The notes under the pieces were generated by a model. It worked only from the letters and a program-made list of their open reading frames with translations, ran no database searches and was not told the DNA's origin. This document shows positions 10,413 through 23,767 of a DNA stretch of 64,000 bases, in pieces (the stretch's first letter is position 1; every line of letters begins with the position of its first letter). The position numbers and the translations under genes were made by a program. The stretch comes from Ctenosaura bakeri (Eukaryota; Chordata; Lepidosauria; Squamata; Iguanidae), in NCBI GenBank assembly GCA_948474755.1, contig CAOLHI010000254.1:806001-870000 (forward strand). The letters run 5' to 3'.

Positions 10413-11204
10413 GCATACAGTTGCTCTGTTCATCTCAGGCTATAATGTTGATTCCTTCATTTGGTGTAACATTCTTGTAGATATGTTCAGATAGATATTG
10501 TTACCATTTTGCAATTCGTGTAAATAAGAGTTAACAAGATTGTGTAAAAGGATAAATTGTGATTATAATTAAGGTCACCCAAGGTCACCTACACTTTAAG
10601 ATGAAGTAACATTTTCTTAGCTATAACCTCCATTGATTTGCAAGTGTATATTACTGCAGCTGTTGCCTTCTTGTATAAGCCTAAAGTTGTATGATTATAT
10701 AAATTGAATAATTTCCACTGAACCAACATGGATTTACATATGGGTAGAGATGCATATTTGCTCTGCAGGTGACCTAAAGTGGAAGCTTAACAGATGTCTT
10801 GTAGGTTCCACCACATTACCTTTTATTTGATAACAGCATGATTTAATCTTTCTCTGTAGACATTATTTTGGTATGTGTGTAAACTGCTATATTTGTACAG
10901 ATGCTGAGGGAAATATGAGTATTTTACTCTTTTGTTTTGGTTGTACAACTTTTAGGATTAACATGTGTTTGATTGCCATGTGTTGTGGAAATCCTGAGAC
11001 TTTTGTCTTTCTTGCTGACTGAACAAGGAATGTGCTGAGTTAATGCTGTGACTTGTACAGCAATCTTTTGCAAATGGTATGCATAATATTGCATGCCCTG
11101 TTATTTTTCCCTGTTTGAAAAACTCAAATTGTCTTGGTTATATATTTCCTCCTGTATGAACCCCTATAGGATGTGTTTTTTGAAACTGATAAATTTAAAA
11201 CAAA

Positions 11205-11290
11205 TTTTATTTATTTATTTTAGTTATGGCTTGCCTTGTCTCTTGATTCAAGGCAGTTGAATCCCAAGACAGATTAAAAGTCTAGCTAAA
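11205..11290 (-). mobile_element. L2-type LINE 3' tail (antisense)
   Basis: A 'tttatttatttatttt' run is followed by 'gccttgtctcttgattcaag' and 'gcagttga'. On the minus strand this is the typical L2 terminal block ending in TAAATAAA repeats. It is non-coding. Confidence 0.5.
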
Positions 11291-12059
11291 AGCCTAATAA
11301 TAAAAATTTAAAACCAATTAAAAAACAAATCTCTTATAACACTATTTTTTTAAAAATGGAAAAATCTCTAAAATTGTTTAACGTTTAAAATATTTAAAAA
11401 TGTGGGAGAACTGCCAATATAATGCCTTGATTAAAATGCTAGCAAAACAAAATAGATGACAGCACCAACTATTAGATCTTTTTTGACCTGGCAGGCAGGG
11501 AACATGGCTGTAATATGTACATAATCTATGATCCTTAAAATGTAGTCTCCGAGGATATTATACAAAATGAAGGAATCAGCATTCAAACCTAAGGTGAGCG
11601 TTAGCTTTTGTGAGAAATGAAGATCCCAAACAATTCTGCTGAATATTTTATTTCAATAACTGTCAAATTTTAGAGCTTAGACAACCAAGTAGGATCTTAG
11701 CCACTTTTCTTATAACAGGTAAGCCCAATTAGGTCATGTCTTTGGTAGCTGAGATGCAGTGTCTGTCTTCATTTGAGACCAGACTGTCCTTTTCTTTAAG
11801 ACTCAAATGCAAATACACAGATCCTTGGTTTGATTACATTTTAGCTGTTCCCAACTATGTGTTTTGTCTGGGGACATGGCTGGTGACATGTTGCCTGACT
11901 TATGTCCCTAACTATATATTTGCAAAGAGTCTAGCTGGAGTTAAGTACATTGATTTAAATGAAGTTGTTGAATCCAAACAACAGCCAGGAAGGACAATTG
12001 ACATCATCATTTTGCTGCAGTCTGTGTCCAGGTCAGGCTTGTGTTAGTGCTTTTAACAG

Positions 12060-12282
12060 TAGTTGTATGCCTTCAAGTAATTACTGAATTATGGTGACCC
12101 TAAGGTGAACCTATCATGGGGTTTTCTTGGCAAGATTTGTTCAGAGGGGGCGTGCCTTTGCCATCCTCTAAGGCTGAGATGGTATGATTTGCACAGGGTC
12201 ACCTGGTGAGTTTCCATGGCTAATTGGGGATTTGAGCTTTGGTGTCCAGAGTCATAGTCCGATTTTGAAACCACTATACCAT
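12060..12282 (-). mobile_element. Sauria SINE, minus orientation
   Basis: This is the reverse complement of the Sauria SINE. The tail comes first ('tatgccttcaagtaattact'), then 'cctatcatggggttttcttg', then 'gggtcacctggtgagtttcc', and finally the tRNA-like head. It is nearly full length and diverged. No target duplication was resolved. Confidence 0.85.
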
Positions 12283-13254
12283 TCTGATATTTTGTAATGT
12301 GTGGTCAGAAAACATAACACTCTTAGATCCTAGCATCCCTTAACATGGGCTATACAGGCTAGATATAGTGAGAGATGCAGTCCAACATTATCTGGAATTC
12401 AACATGTTCCCTACCTCCTTTTTAATTGCAGCTACCCATCTCACTGGAAATTCACACAAGGCATTATTCTTCCCCCCCTCCACATTGTTCTTTCAACTCT
12501 CTCTCTCAGTGCTGAGGAATATTCCACAACAGATGCAGTCCTGAGAGGAGGTTTAGTAATCAATCAGTTGGTAGTTGTAAGAGTAACAAGTCACTTTTGG
12601 AGTCAATGCCAGATATTATTTGCAATTTAGTGGCATTGACCTTGGTTGGCTGCTTTAATCCCCATCCAGGCAGACAGAAACAACTTCCATTAAATACTTT
12701 AATGTTGGATATTTGCTGATCCCAATGAGAATATCATTGTACTGTGTGTTATAAATGTAGAGTCAAGGGTATTCAGCATTATCAGGGGCCAGAAAACACA
12801 TGTTGCATGAAATGGAGCATCTGTCAGTCTTTCTTGTTGAGGGCAAAAATACAAATAGCATAATTGCAATGAACATCAGGTTTTTTTTTCTCAGCCATTT
12901 TGTCTATTTTTTTAAAATCACTGTGGATGCAAGTGGATGAATTTTGGAGTCTGTATATAACTCTTCAAGTGACAATGTTATAAAATGCTTACTTTCAAAT
13001 CTTTTGTAGGTCTAGCATTGTGTCAATTATGCAAAAAAAAAGGTGACAGCTGTCTGGAGGCAGGTTAACTGGGGAATAGAAAAATGAACATTTAGGTGAA
13101 AATCATTTAAATGGGATTACTAATAGTTATGTGTAATGGCTACTGTCTTTTATTAATAATGCTTCACTTAAAGTACCTTTGCAGATGGACTGTTCTGTAA
13201 TTATCTACTTTATGGTGTATTCTGAGTGAAAAGTGGCCCCATCACTCTGTAACT

Positions 13255-13330
13255 TATTATTTATTATTTTATTCATTTATATCCTGCCTTCCTCCCAATG
13301 ATGGGACTCAACATGGCTTATGCCATATTT
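13255..13330 (-). mobile_element. L2-type LINE 3' tail (antisense)
   Basis: 'tcatttatatcctgccttcc' is followed by 'tgggactcaacatggctta', the antisense form of the squamate L2 3' end. Confidence 0.55.
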
Positions 13331-13888
13331 AAAAACAACACCAATTTAAAACTATACAAAAAATTCAATAAAAGTATAAATATAAAAGTTAATATCTATA
13401 CCTTCAGAAAGTACGGTTCTGATTCAAGAGATATTTGCTAGGAAATTCAGAACTTCCCTCAACACTGCTATACAGTTTTGTATTTGCTGTTGTGTTGTTT
13501 GCTAGTAATGACCTGGGGTGAAGATGACCAATGTTCTGGCAAGATATGCTAGAAGGGTGCTAGTCAAAGTAGTCGTCCATGGACTGGTGCTGGCCCGTGA
13601 GTCACTGGCAAGCTTCCAGGAAAGAAAGAAATGATTGTTGCCAATGGGCACAAATATGATACTGGTCCCTGGCACAGTGAGGAAAAAAGTAGCGGGGAAT
13701 TCAATTCAGGGAATTCAGATTCAAAAAGAAGCAAATGTTTTTTTCCTGCATTATTGTTGTCGCATCTGTAGCTCTGCATACTTCTGGTTTAGACTACACC
13801 TTTTGGGAGTTCTTAAGATGCATCTCCAGTTCTGTTGCATGCTGCTTTGAAAAAACAAAAACGTGTGTCTTGTATTTAGAAAAAAATA

Positions 13889-14060
13889 CAGTGGCCCCTC
13901 CACCCTTGCAAAAGTGGAAAAACCATTAAAAGCTCCCCCCTGATCCCCCTCCTATTCCCTTCTGGGTCTCCCCCTTCCCATTCCCTTTGCCTTTTGCACT
14001 CCAGGACCAGATGCAAGGGAATGGGTGAGGGGAACTCTGGAGGGGAGGAGGTATTTGCTG
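13889..14060 (+). mobile_element. Tigger-like non-autonomous element, left end
   Basis: 'tacagtggcccctccaccct' and then 'aaaagtggaaaaaccattaa' align with the left end of the complete element at 59876-60454 ('tacagtaggctcttcacatt', 'gaaagtggaaaaatcacgaa'). A C-rich stretch follows in both. The right terminal repeat was not found, so this copy is truncated or interrupted by the next block. Confidence 0.55.
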
Positions 14061-14069
14061 GCGTATAAA

Positions 14070-14610
14070 TGGTGTTGTGTCTACAGCAGAGCAGGCAGTA
14101 ATTCACAAACAGCACAGCTCCTACTCGTGAGGGGAGAGTCAAAGAATGTCCAAACAGAAAGGCAGCCGAGAGCAAACAGATCCAAAGGGGCAAATTCAAA
14201 CCATAGTCCAAACAGGCAGAGTTCCAAGACAACCAGATCCAAGAGCACAGTATAGGGTTTCAGGGCCAAAGAGACCAGTTGCTGACCCTGGGAGGAAAGA
14301 CCGGCTGACTTCTTCTTTTGTCTAGGGCTGCTGTTGCCACAGGTGTTCCCTCATTAGGGCTCGCTTACTACTTAAATGGGCCAAGCGATGCAAGCCTTCC
14401 CTTTCACGGTGTCTCTGCTGCAAGGTGTGTCAGCTGTGTCTTCCTCTATTTGTTACCCTGGCTCAGGCCCTTGTTGTTGTTGTGTATTATCTCCCTCTGG
14501 ACCAGCTTCTGGGGACACTTCAGCTCTGGGGAAGCCTCTGCCTTGAAATCAGAATCCTCCTCTGTGCTGCCACAGTCTCCAAGGCGGGGCATGACAAATG
14601 GGGTGTGTCT
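14070..14610. repeat. unclassified GC-richer block, possibly LTR-like
   Basis: This sequence differs in composition from its AT-rich surroundings and has no coding signal. Phrases such as 'agtccaaacaggcagagttc' resemble high-copy squamate repeat DNA that I cannot name. An LTR or unidentified retroelement is possible. No paired copy is present in the window. Confidence 0.3.
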
Positions 14611-15272
14611 TATACACCAGGGCATCTTATATGCTGGCAAATAGAAATATCTTCACACATAAGTATAATCTTTGTAAGTCACTTAGCAGTTTTATTTTTT
14701 TGTACACTAAATTCTCTAGATATACAAAATTTCATTTTGCAGAATCCTTTTTACTGCAAAAACATATTCTTTTACTGCAGATAGATATCCCAAGTTGCTG
14801 TTACCCACCCACCCCCATTTATTTAAATGTATTTTTTTGCTCCTGAATTCAACTTTGTCATGAGATACCTGGCTGGTCTTGACATGGCATGGCATCCTTG
14901 TGTCAGCTTCAACTTATCTGAAGCTTATGGGCATTTCCTGTGGAGTGGGTGGTATCAGTCGGTCATGTTCTTGTACAAGTCCAACAGATAGTGAAATGGC
15001 TGTCTGCTGGCTTCTTTTTTCAGCTGACCCAGGGGCCTGGTTCAGGAGCATCTGAATTAGGAAGAGGGAGGCTTCTAGCATGAAAACTGTGGACCCTTCC
15101 CACTTCTGGAGAAACTCTCAGGGGAATAATAAAAAATGCAAGAGGAGTAAGCTCCACCTAGGCACAGCAGGGGCTGATCAGTAATGAGGACACTCTATTT
15201 GCATGGGGTATAGGGAAGACGAGGGAGGCTTGGGTCACAGTACAGGAACTGTAGGGTTACCTCCAGGTCAGG

Positions 15273-15461
15273 GGCCATTTCACATCATATATAAATGTCA
15301 TGACAACATCCTGTGGAATCCTAGGATTTGCAGTTTAGGGTTGGGCATTTAGAATTCTTAGCCACAGAATTCACCAAACTACAAGCCCAAGGATTCCATA
15401 GGATGGAGCTATGGCAGTTAAAGTGGAATCATAATGCTATAATTGTGTGTTACAAAAGGCC
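15273..15461. mobile_element. hAT-type MITE, related family
   Basis: This foldback element runs from 'ggccatttcacatc' to 'gttacaaaaggcc'. The inner arms are 'cctgtggaatcctaggattt' and 'acaagcccaaggattccata'. It is non-coding and more decayed than the 6926 copy. Confidence 0.7.
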
Positions 15462-15594
15462 TCAGGTATAACATGGTGTCCACACTAAACATGGGATTAG
15501 AAGAAAGGACCTTCCAGCGACTCAGTTCTTGTCTTTGCACACCTAGCCTCATGCAAAGATCTCCAAACAACTATATTGCTTTAACTTGTTACAT

Positions 15595-15740
15595 TGTTTA
15601 ATGTGTTGTTGGCAGATATAAATGACTTAACTGTTTAAATTTTTAAAAAAAACTGTTAAAATTTATTTTAGTTAGACTGCACTGGGATCCTTGGATATAG
15701 GGTGCTATAGAAATATTTTAGTAAATTAAATAAAGTGAGA
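15595..15740 (+). mobile_element. L2-type LINE 3' end
   Basis: 'agactgcactgggatccttg' then 'atatagggtgctatagaaat' and 'aattaaataaa' follow the sense-strand L2 3' end pattern. It is non-coding and abuts further L2 sequence at 15800. Confidence 0.5.
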
Positions 15741-15799
15741 CTCCTAAATCCAGCAGAGCAGCCAAATGGAACAGAGGCAACTGCTTCCAGGCCACTTCT

Positions 15800-16410
15800 G
15801 GAAAGAGATCATCTGGCCTTGATGGTTGATGTTCTGGTAATCTCTAAGATGAGTTACTGCATTGTGTTATAAATGCTGCTGCCTGGAAGACTACATGGAA
15901 ACTCCAGCTAGTGCACTTAGTTCACCTGCCAGAATTTTAACTGGTGCTGCCGCTCATATCACTTCTGCCTTAAAGAACTGTAGTAGTTGCCTGTTTGCTG
16001 CCAGGCTCAGTTCAAGGTGATGATACTTATTTTTAAAGCTCTGAGCAACTTGGGACCTGAATGTTTGCACATTAGTCTGCTCTTCTGTTCAAATTTGTTG
16101 CATAGGTTCTATTCCAGGTATTTTACTTATAATTATTTTATCTTATGGTGGCATCTTGGCTTTGGAATACCCTCCCAAAGAGTATGCATGACAGCCTACT
16201 TTACAATATGCTTGGCACCAGATTAGAACTTATATTTTTATCAAGGGATTTTAATTAGTTTAATTTCTCAACTTGCTTTTATAATTAACTACTGTACATT
16301 TGCACACTTGAAATGGCTCTTGCTACCTATTATTATTAGGCTTCAAATAATTAGTCATATTGTATAACATATTGGAATCTCATGTGATGAAGGGTGATAT
16401 AGAAATATTT
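15800..16410 (+). pseudogene. L2-type LINE ORF2, C-terminal remnant
   Basis: Translating around 15985-16080 gives LPVCCQAQFKVMILIFKAL and then LGPECL. This matches the 'LHWLPV..R.QFKvLvLtfKaLhgLgPpYL' block that closes the ORF2 protein (endonuclease plus reverse transcriptase) of L2-like LINEs. A decayed 'FG(W)N..P' motif follows near 16150. Stops and frameshifts abound and no reverse transcriptase core is present, so this is a 5'-truncated dead copy. It is homologous to the antisense copies at 42815-43230 and 46020-48110. Confidence 0.7.
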
Positions 16411-17180
16411 GAAGTAATTTGGCTATTTGTTATAAAACACACAATTAGTGAGTTAATGTGATACATTCATTGTTTTGAAGACTTGCTGTTAATTCATTTT
16501 TCTAACTTTCATTTTCAGTTTCTTTCTTTCTCTCAAAATCTGAAAACAGAGTGCCCCTGAAAATCTAGCATTTTTTATTAAATACCTATACATTAATTTA
16601 TATAACAAGGGTTTTCACCCAGTTAGATTTTTTCCCCCAAATTTACTACATTTTCTTCAAAAGTTAAAGTCTGGCCATAGCATTTTAAAGCATGAAAATG
16701 ATGTAACCTGCCTTGAATGCATGTTGGAAGAAAGGTGGAAAATGGAAATAAATGCAGTATTTTCTCAGCAGATTTAAATGCACTTAATACTTTAAGAACA
16801 AAAGATGGATGGGGGTGACTTAAGATGTAAAGTACCGATACCTACTTCTGTTTAACCCAGAACTGATGAACCACCGTCTTTCTGCATCTTCCATCCAGGC
16901 ACTCTAAAACCTGCTGTAAAGGACTGGTTTTCAAGCAGGTTTTGGGTACTACAGAGAGTTGCACTGGGAGGAAACAGTAAGAAAATCCAGGTTTGCTGGC
17001 AGTAGGTACCAAAATATACCATTGGATCCTGGCCAATATTGTACTGTTGTCTATTTGTGAGCACTGTTTGAATCATTCCATGATTCAAATCCAGTAATTT
17101 CTTCTGGCTTTGTTTCTTGACTTTCAGCTGGGTATAGAGTAATTAGCGAAGCAGCTTACTCGTAATCATAGCTTCTTTAA

Positions 17181-17200
17181 AAACAAACAAACAAACAAAC
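17181..17200 (+). repeat. (AAAC)n microsatellite
   Basis: Five perfect AAAC units. Confidence 0.9.
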
Positions 17201-17436
17201 CCCTAGAGGTGGGTGTACTTAGCTTTTCCAGATAGTTTTTCAGAATCTTGTGAAAAGTTGTGGAGTCAAAATGGAGAAAGGCAAAAGTGAGCCACGATAC
17301 AGTCACGTGGGACTTAATAAGGAAATAATTGATTGAGGACAAATAAAATGACTCAAATGTGGGCCAGCAAATGACAGGTTCTGCAGCCGTTTCTCCAGTG
17401 CTTTGTAAAGGATGGTTATAGTAAATTGACACTAAG

Positions 17437-17632
17437 ACCATTTCCGCACTACAGTGTTAAAGTGCTGCTATTCCACTATCAACATTCTATGGAATTTTGG
17501 GGTTTGTAGTTTAGAGAGGCACTTTGAATTCTCAGCCAAAGAGCTCTTTGGGCTCAGTAAACTACAAACCCCAGAATTCCACAGGACGTTGAAAGTGGAA
17601 TAGCAGCACTTTAACACTGGAGTGCGGAAATG
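17437..17632. mobile_element. foldback hAT-type MITE, copy 3 (best preserved)
   Basis: This nearly complete palindrome has arms of about 85 bp. The outer arm is 'accatttccgcactacagtg' and the inner arm is 'ttttggggtttgtagttta', mirrored by 'taaactacaaaccccagaat'. The flanks share only 'ctaag', so the target duplication is decayed. A transcript of either strand could fold into a long hairpin. Confidence 0.85.
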
Positions 17633-19424
17633 GCCTAAGTGCTGTGTTTCAGTGCTGTGACCATGTTCAAAAGCACAGCTGAGAAGCATCTCCTGGTAAG
17701 GTTGAGTTTAATACAAAACAACAAGCGAGGCAGTAAGAGAACTTATCTCATTGGAGAAAGCTCACTGAACAAGAGGGCTGTATTTGTGCTTTACCATCCT
17801 TGCGGATGGCTTCATTGGGTAGCTTTGGCTGATTTAGAGACCCTCTTAGCTATCTGTAAAGCAGGTCTGTATTTATATTCTTATCTTACTGGGATTATAG
17901 TGGAGAAACAACCAACTTGTTTAAGTATGTCATCTCAATAGCAATGCTAGGAAGATCTTTTCAAGTATTCCTTTTGAGACATGCAGGCTACCGTGATTTA
18001 GAAGAAAAAGTGACAAAGGCTGTCTTATGACAAGGAGAGTTTCTTTTTTAAACCTAATGCCACAACATAGGCCCATCATGGCATATTTGGGCAACTCTTA
18101 GGATCTCAATCTCCTGGCAAGGCCCACCATATCTGCCTATTCCAAGTTCCCTTTTAAAAAATACTGACACACTGGCAGCTGTGATTTAAATTTCCCACAA
18201 TGCCCTTGAGTGAAGTGACTTTGGGGCATTGTGAGAAGTTAAAATAGCAGCTACTATTGGACTCTAATAGATGGCACTTTGCTAAGGGGCCCCTTAAAAA
18301 TGGGATTGCTCTGCCATTATTTGTGCTTTTTTGTAATAATAATAAGGCTTGAGGCAGGGTACAACATGAATTGAAATATAATTAAAATACATCATAAGTT
18401 AAAATATACAAAAATAGATAAGAGCATTTAAAACACAATTATATCATAGTTAAATTGAAATACATCGTAGTTAAGAATAGACTGGGTAGGTCTGCCAGAA
18501 GTGATAGCTCGTTAGTGTTTTTTTGAATTCAGATAGCATATTTTTCTGTCAAATCTCTTCTGGCAGGTCGTTCCACATTCTAGGGATGGCTGATGAGAAG
18601 GTCCTCTGAGTGATTGTTGCCAGTCTAGTCCTGGCCAGCTTAAGTAAATGACCCCCAAGGACCTGAGTATACGGGCCTTTTCATCTGGCTTGGCTTTGTT
18701 ATTTCCAGATTCAGAATGACATTGCATTACTAAAACTAACTGTGGGTTATGTTTGTTTAGTTACAGTACCTTTTTAAAAGTGAAGGACACTGGGAAATGT
18801 GAGTGAAAAAGATACTTGAATGCAAACTTGCTATTGTATTGTATGTAGAGCTGTCCGCTGACTAAAAAGATACCCTTAATCAATTGATCACATCTATTCA
18901 TGAGTAAAACAAAGAAAAATATTTACTATTTCCTTGTTTCAAGATGATAAATAAAAATATCACTGTAGCAGAGAAGTTGTTTTCTTGTGTCTGAGGCTAC
19001 AAATTTAAACATAGTTATCTGGGAGTAAGTCATGCAGTGCTCAATAGAGTCTAAAAGCTATCACCAGAAACTAAAAATTCCAATCAGAATAAAAGAGACT
19101 TAAATAGACATGTTCACAACCAACAAAAGAAGGAAGGTACAGACCTTTATCTTTAGGAGTAGTCTTGGTGCAAATCTTGCTAATCCCCCTTTGCTCTTTT
19201 TCCCAGTACTTTTCTGCACCGCTTCTGCCTGAACCCTCTATAAATCCTCTCTGCATTTATTTAGATTCTGCACGTACACAGTATCCTAGAAGTTCAATGT
19301 ATGTCTGCCTATATGCTGATATTTTTATATTTTTTATCTTTTTCACTTTTTAAAAGATGTTGGGTGTTGCATATTGTATGCTTCCACCTTGCTTTGGGTA
19401 TGTATAATTAAGCTTTAGACTGAG

Positions 19425-19555
19425 GAGCAGGGAACTTTTGTCCCTCTAGATGTTCCCATCTTCAACTCCTGTTAGCCTCACTGAGAATAGGCAAGGACTT
19501 GTGGTATTTTTAGGCCAAAGCTACTAGGGGACCAAACATTTCCCACCCTTGCCCT
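19425..19555. mobile_element. short foldback DNA element (hAT-like)
   Basis: The ends 'cagggaacttttgtccctct' and the reverse complement of 'ggggaccaaacatttcccac' are related. The centre carries the 'ttcaactcctgttagcctca' type of block common in reptilian MITEs that end in 'gttccccacccctg'. It is heavily decayed. Confidence 0.45.
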
Positions 19556-22500
19556 GCTTCATTTGGTTGGATACCAAGGGTATTCCCTTGTAAGGGTAAG
19601 TGAATGTTGGGTTGTGACTTAAATACCACTTCTGTATTTCCCTACTACAGTCTTCCCGTTTTCTGTTTGTAAGGTCATTACAGTTAAAAAATAGTTGCAC
19701 AGCAACTTACATTCCTTTTGTAAAGGATTGAGCACACTGCCTGGATGCTGAAGAAACAGATGTTCATTACTCTTCAGTTGCTCTTCATTATCAGCAAATC
19801 TTCATGAAACTGTATTTAAGGTTGTTGCTCATGCTCAGTATTTGTACTCCTGTTTGGAATGGAATTCTCATAACTACCAACTGCAACTTTTCCATTAGAA
19901 ATAAGGAGAAACAGAAGCTGGTTAAATAAAAACCAAAGACCATGCTGAACTGATGCTCTCCATATGCATGCCTCCTTTGTAACAGCAAGGGGAAAATATT
20001 TTATAAAGAAGCAGAATTGCTTTGAATTAGTGTGTCTGTTATTCAGGGGGCAGTCTTAAAAATCTATTCAAACCAGTTGTTTCATTTAAAAAATTCTACA
20101 GCTATACCTCTTAAACTTATGTTTGAGGCTGTATTTACACTGATCAGCAGCTTGCTGTTTGAGAATCAATGGCACAGTTGAAGTTGTCACTGGAAATATT
20201 TTTTTAAAAAAATATAATGACCTTACAAATGGAAGAAGGGCAGGTGATGGTGGGGAAATATGACAGTGGTATTTATGCCACAAGCCTAAGTACACTTGCT
20301 TGGGAGTGAGACCCCATGGACAGAGTGCATAAAATTGTACTCTCAGTGTAGTTTGACTTTTTATCTCTGTAACATTGATTCATGGCATGTATAGTCAATG
20401 GGTTGGTGACATTAGGTATGGTGTAGCATAAGGGTGGAAGACTGCATTTAGAGGTGCCTCAGATGAGTTGTTTTACTAAATAAGTTCACTGTGGAAATAA
20501 GGATTTTTATTCTTCTGGGTTTTTTTTTAAAGCAATATTTTACTGAATTTTATGTTGTGCTCTGATTTTTTTGAAAACCTTTAGCAAGGTAGGACTGAAA
20601 ATTTTAAAATAATAATAATTTTCAGCTGCATCACATTAATGTCACCTTTGTTCCTCATTTAGCTAACAACACGTGGATAAGTCTTCTTATATATGTAGAT
20701 GCCTACTAGAAGGATCATAGCAGAGTATGGGGAGATCCAGAGGAAACTGGGTGTTATCCATTTGGTGGTTATAGTGTTAAATGCAGTTCCATTGCTAGCT
20801 CAAGGCTACATTGTATACTCCAGATTAGAATCAGATTTTAAATTCTGTCTATCAAAGAAGATGCTCCTCTAGAAGCACCTCTAGAAAATACTCAATCCAG
20901 CAGAGGATTCTACTGGTGAAAGATGGGTATCCCCCTCCCTGTTCCTCTCATGTAGGTGCTTTCATCTCATGAAAATCCGCTCAGGAATATTCTCCCCACC
21001 TTCTGGGGCAGATTTGCAGAATGCACAGGGAAGGGAAGATCTAGCATAATCTGTCTTACTCCCCTTCTTTTCCACAGCAGGAATGTTCAGTCCTATGTTT
21101 TGAGCAATACACTTACAAATGTGACTGTTTTGACATTTACACTGAAAACTGAATTAGAAGAGCCATTATATGTGCTTTTCTATTTAACCTACCTGTCATG
21201 GTGATATTGGTATCAGTGGAAGCCTTTCTCCAAAACCAAATAATCAGCTTCTAAGGATTATAGAAGCGAAGGAAATTCCTCCTCCACGTCTGCTGCAATC
21301 CTAATAATGATTTGTGTCCCCTCCCCACAAACGCTTTTAGCATTTCTAAAAACTATACAGGCTAATGCAAAGACTTGTTTAACTTTGTGTCTAGTTTGAG
21401 CCATAGTGAGATTATTTGTTAAGTCTAGTGTTGTCTTTTTTTTTTAACATGACAGTAAACTTTAGTCTCCCTAGTAAGATGTTTTTTTCCAGCTCTGCTT
21501 CTGGTGCTGTTTAAATTTTCTTTAAAAGATTACTGATTATTATTTTTTGTTACCTTGAATTCTTTAATGTAGGAAGGTAGTTGATAATAAATAAATATGG
21601 CCTATCCTTTTAGCTGGATAGGTGAAGAATTCAAATGAAGGTTTTTAACAGGACCAGTCTGCATTCTACTGCTAACCTATAGTTGTTTGCTTAATTTGCC
21701 ATCAGAGAAGAGAGGAACGTCTTGAATGTTTGGTTTGCCCCTCTCACTCACTCCAATAGGCAGGAAAAAGAAAGATCTTCTGATATTCCCGTATGGGGGA
21801 GCAACTCCCAAGGTCAGTCTTTTTCTTGCCTACCGCTCCTAATGGATATATGTACCTGAGCTCTTCAGCTTACAGTTACAGCTGCTCCAAATCTTCACTT
21901 CTTTGGTTTCTCTTGGTCTCTCTTGCCTCTTTCAACCTTTCTCACCTCCTTCCTTTTCTTAAAAAGAAAATCCCTTTTATTCTTGACTTCTCCTTTCAGT
22001 TCTTTAAGCTTGTGTATCCTTGCTTTTCCACTCCTTTCCTCCTCCCCCTGCTTTTTCCTTTTATCTTGGGAATGTGGAAGAAAGAAAAAGCTTCAGTGAG
22101 GATGCCTAGGAAGAAGAAGAGAACTTCTGGTGTGGCTAGTGAATCTCCTTTCTTGTGCTGACAGTGAGGGTGAGGCAGACATCACTGGGGATTCTAGTTT
22201 GGTAAAGGGGGATGTGCAGGAGCAGCCAGGGAGAGGAAACCCCTCTGTGTTGCTGTATCTTCCCAGTGTCCAGCCTCTACTGGGCCAAGGGATTTGGAGA
22301 TGCACTGGGATGATGAGAATGATAGGGAAGGCATGAGTAACAGATCCATGCCACCTCTAGAGCTGGGGAGGAACCATATCCTGATTTAGTGGCCTGGATC
22401 CAGGCAGTTATGGTGAGGGAGGCTGCCACTATTGTTGCAGCAGGCATATTAGTGCTGCTGGGAGACCCAAGATGCACTGGGAGAGCAGACAAGAAGCAGA

Positions 22501-22649
22501 TGTTCAGTTCCTCTCCCTCTTCCTCACCTCTTTACTTTGTCCACATAGGCACCCCTACAACTTGGAAAGAGCTTTTCTTGGCCTCAGAAGCATATGGCAG
22601 TGACAGCAGGGTCCATGCTGATTCTTTTTTGAGTGACTGAGGCACAATC

Positions 22650-23640
22650 ATATGGTGCTGAATGGGCCCAAGCAACACCTAGCAAACATGCAAGAGGAGT
22701 CTGCGGTCTCTAAATCCGATGCAGCCTCACAGTGGCAAGCCGCCCTGGGAAGTGCAGGAGTAAGCAAGGCACTTTCTGTTCATTCCTCTAAAGAGGAATA
22801 TGAGGATGAGGTGTCCTACACTGCCTTTTCTGAGATATGGAGGATGGACTTTCCTCAGAGGATGAACTTTCCCTGGAGGATGAGGAGGGGGAAAAGAACT
22901 GGCTTCAATTCTGTGCATCTGTTTTAGAATGAGGATTTCCCAGTGCTCTTAAGGATAACTATCAGGGCTTCACCCTTCCATCAGGCAGATTCATCCCAAT
23001 ACCTGGATTTCCCTCTTGTGAGTGGGTACCTATAGATTCCTTTCCCTACTAATCTTATGCAGGTGGTGGGGAAGGAATGAAGCAAACAAGTAGTGAATAG
23101 ACCTAGTTTTAGTGTTGTTAAGAAGCTTTATAGCCTTTACAAAAAATGTAATGTCAAGCTTCACTTCCCCTTAATGGATGCTGTCATATCTGCTCTCCTG
23201 TCCTCTGCTGTATTTTGCAGAGATTGCAAGGACATCCTAAAGGTCTCCAAGGATAGGATCATGGAGGTAGCTTTCAAAAGGGTGCATGAGATGACTTACT
23301 TAGATATGAAGGCAGCTGCCTCTGTATCCGTGGTAGCCAAGGCAATCTGCAGTGGACTAGAGAGTTATTGAAGGAAATTACCCGCAGTGAGGACAGGATC
23401 AAGCAGGGCCTCAACAAGCTGCTGAAGGCAGCAGCCGTCACAGCAAATGGTATGCTAGATGCAGTCCAGTTCAGCGCTAGGGCCCAGGCAGTGTCAGTAG
23501 CAGTGTGCCACCAGTTCTGGCTTAAGAGCTAGAAAGCAGATGCAAAATTAAAGCAAAACCTGGTATTCACCCCTTTTTTGTGGACTAAACCTTTTGATGA
23601 GTCCCTGAATCCTGTACTTGTTGATAATAAGGATAAAAAG
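22650..23640 (+). pseudogene. DIRS Gag-like remnant
   Basis: The segment at about 23230-23380 encodes an alanine-rich stretch containing KAAASVSVVAKAICSGLE. At about 23520-23600, after a frame change, it gives a tryptophan/lysine-rich run with LVFTPFLW and KPFDESLNP. That order (alanine-rich helix, then a K-rich segment leading to 'PF..xxLFgxxLxp') is typical of the first DIRS protein. Acidic residues are abundant upstream (about 22790-22900). There are several stops. The similarity is by eye. Confidence 0.55.
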
Positions 23641-23767
23641 AAATAGAGGAGGAGGATGGGAAATGCTACAGGCAGGGCCACTCTTCCTTTCATGCTCCCA
23701 GAACCCCACTGTACCTCCACCCCCAGCTCTTTCTTTCAGCGAGAGACTTTAGAGCCTAAAGAACACA

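Noticed and set aside
22652..23371. ORFs of 91-92 codons rich in A, K and E
   Set aside because: They fit the Gag-like part of the same DIRS element in position and composition.
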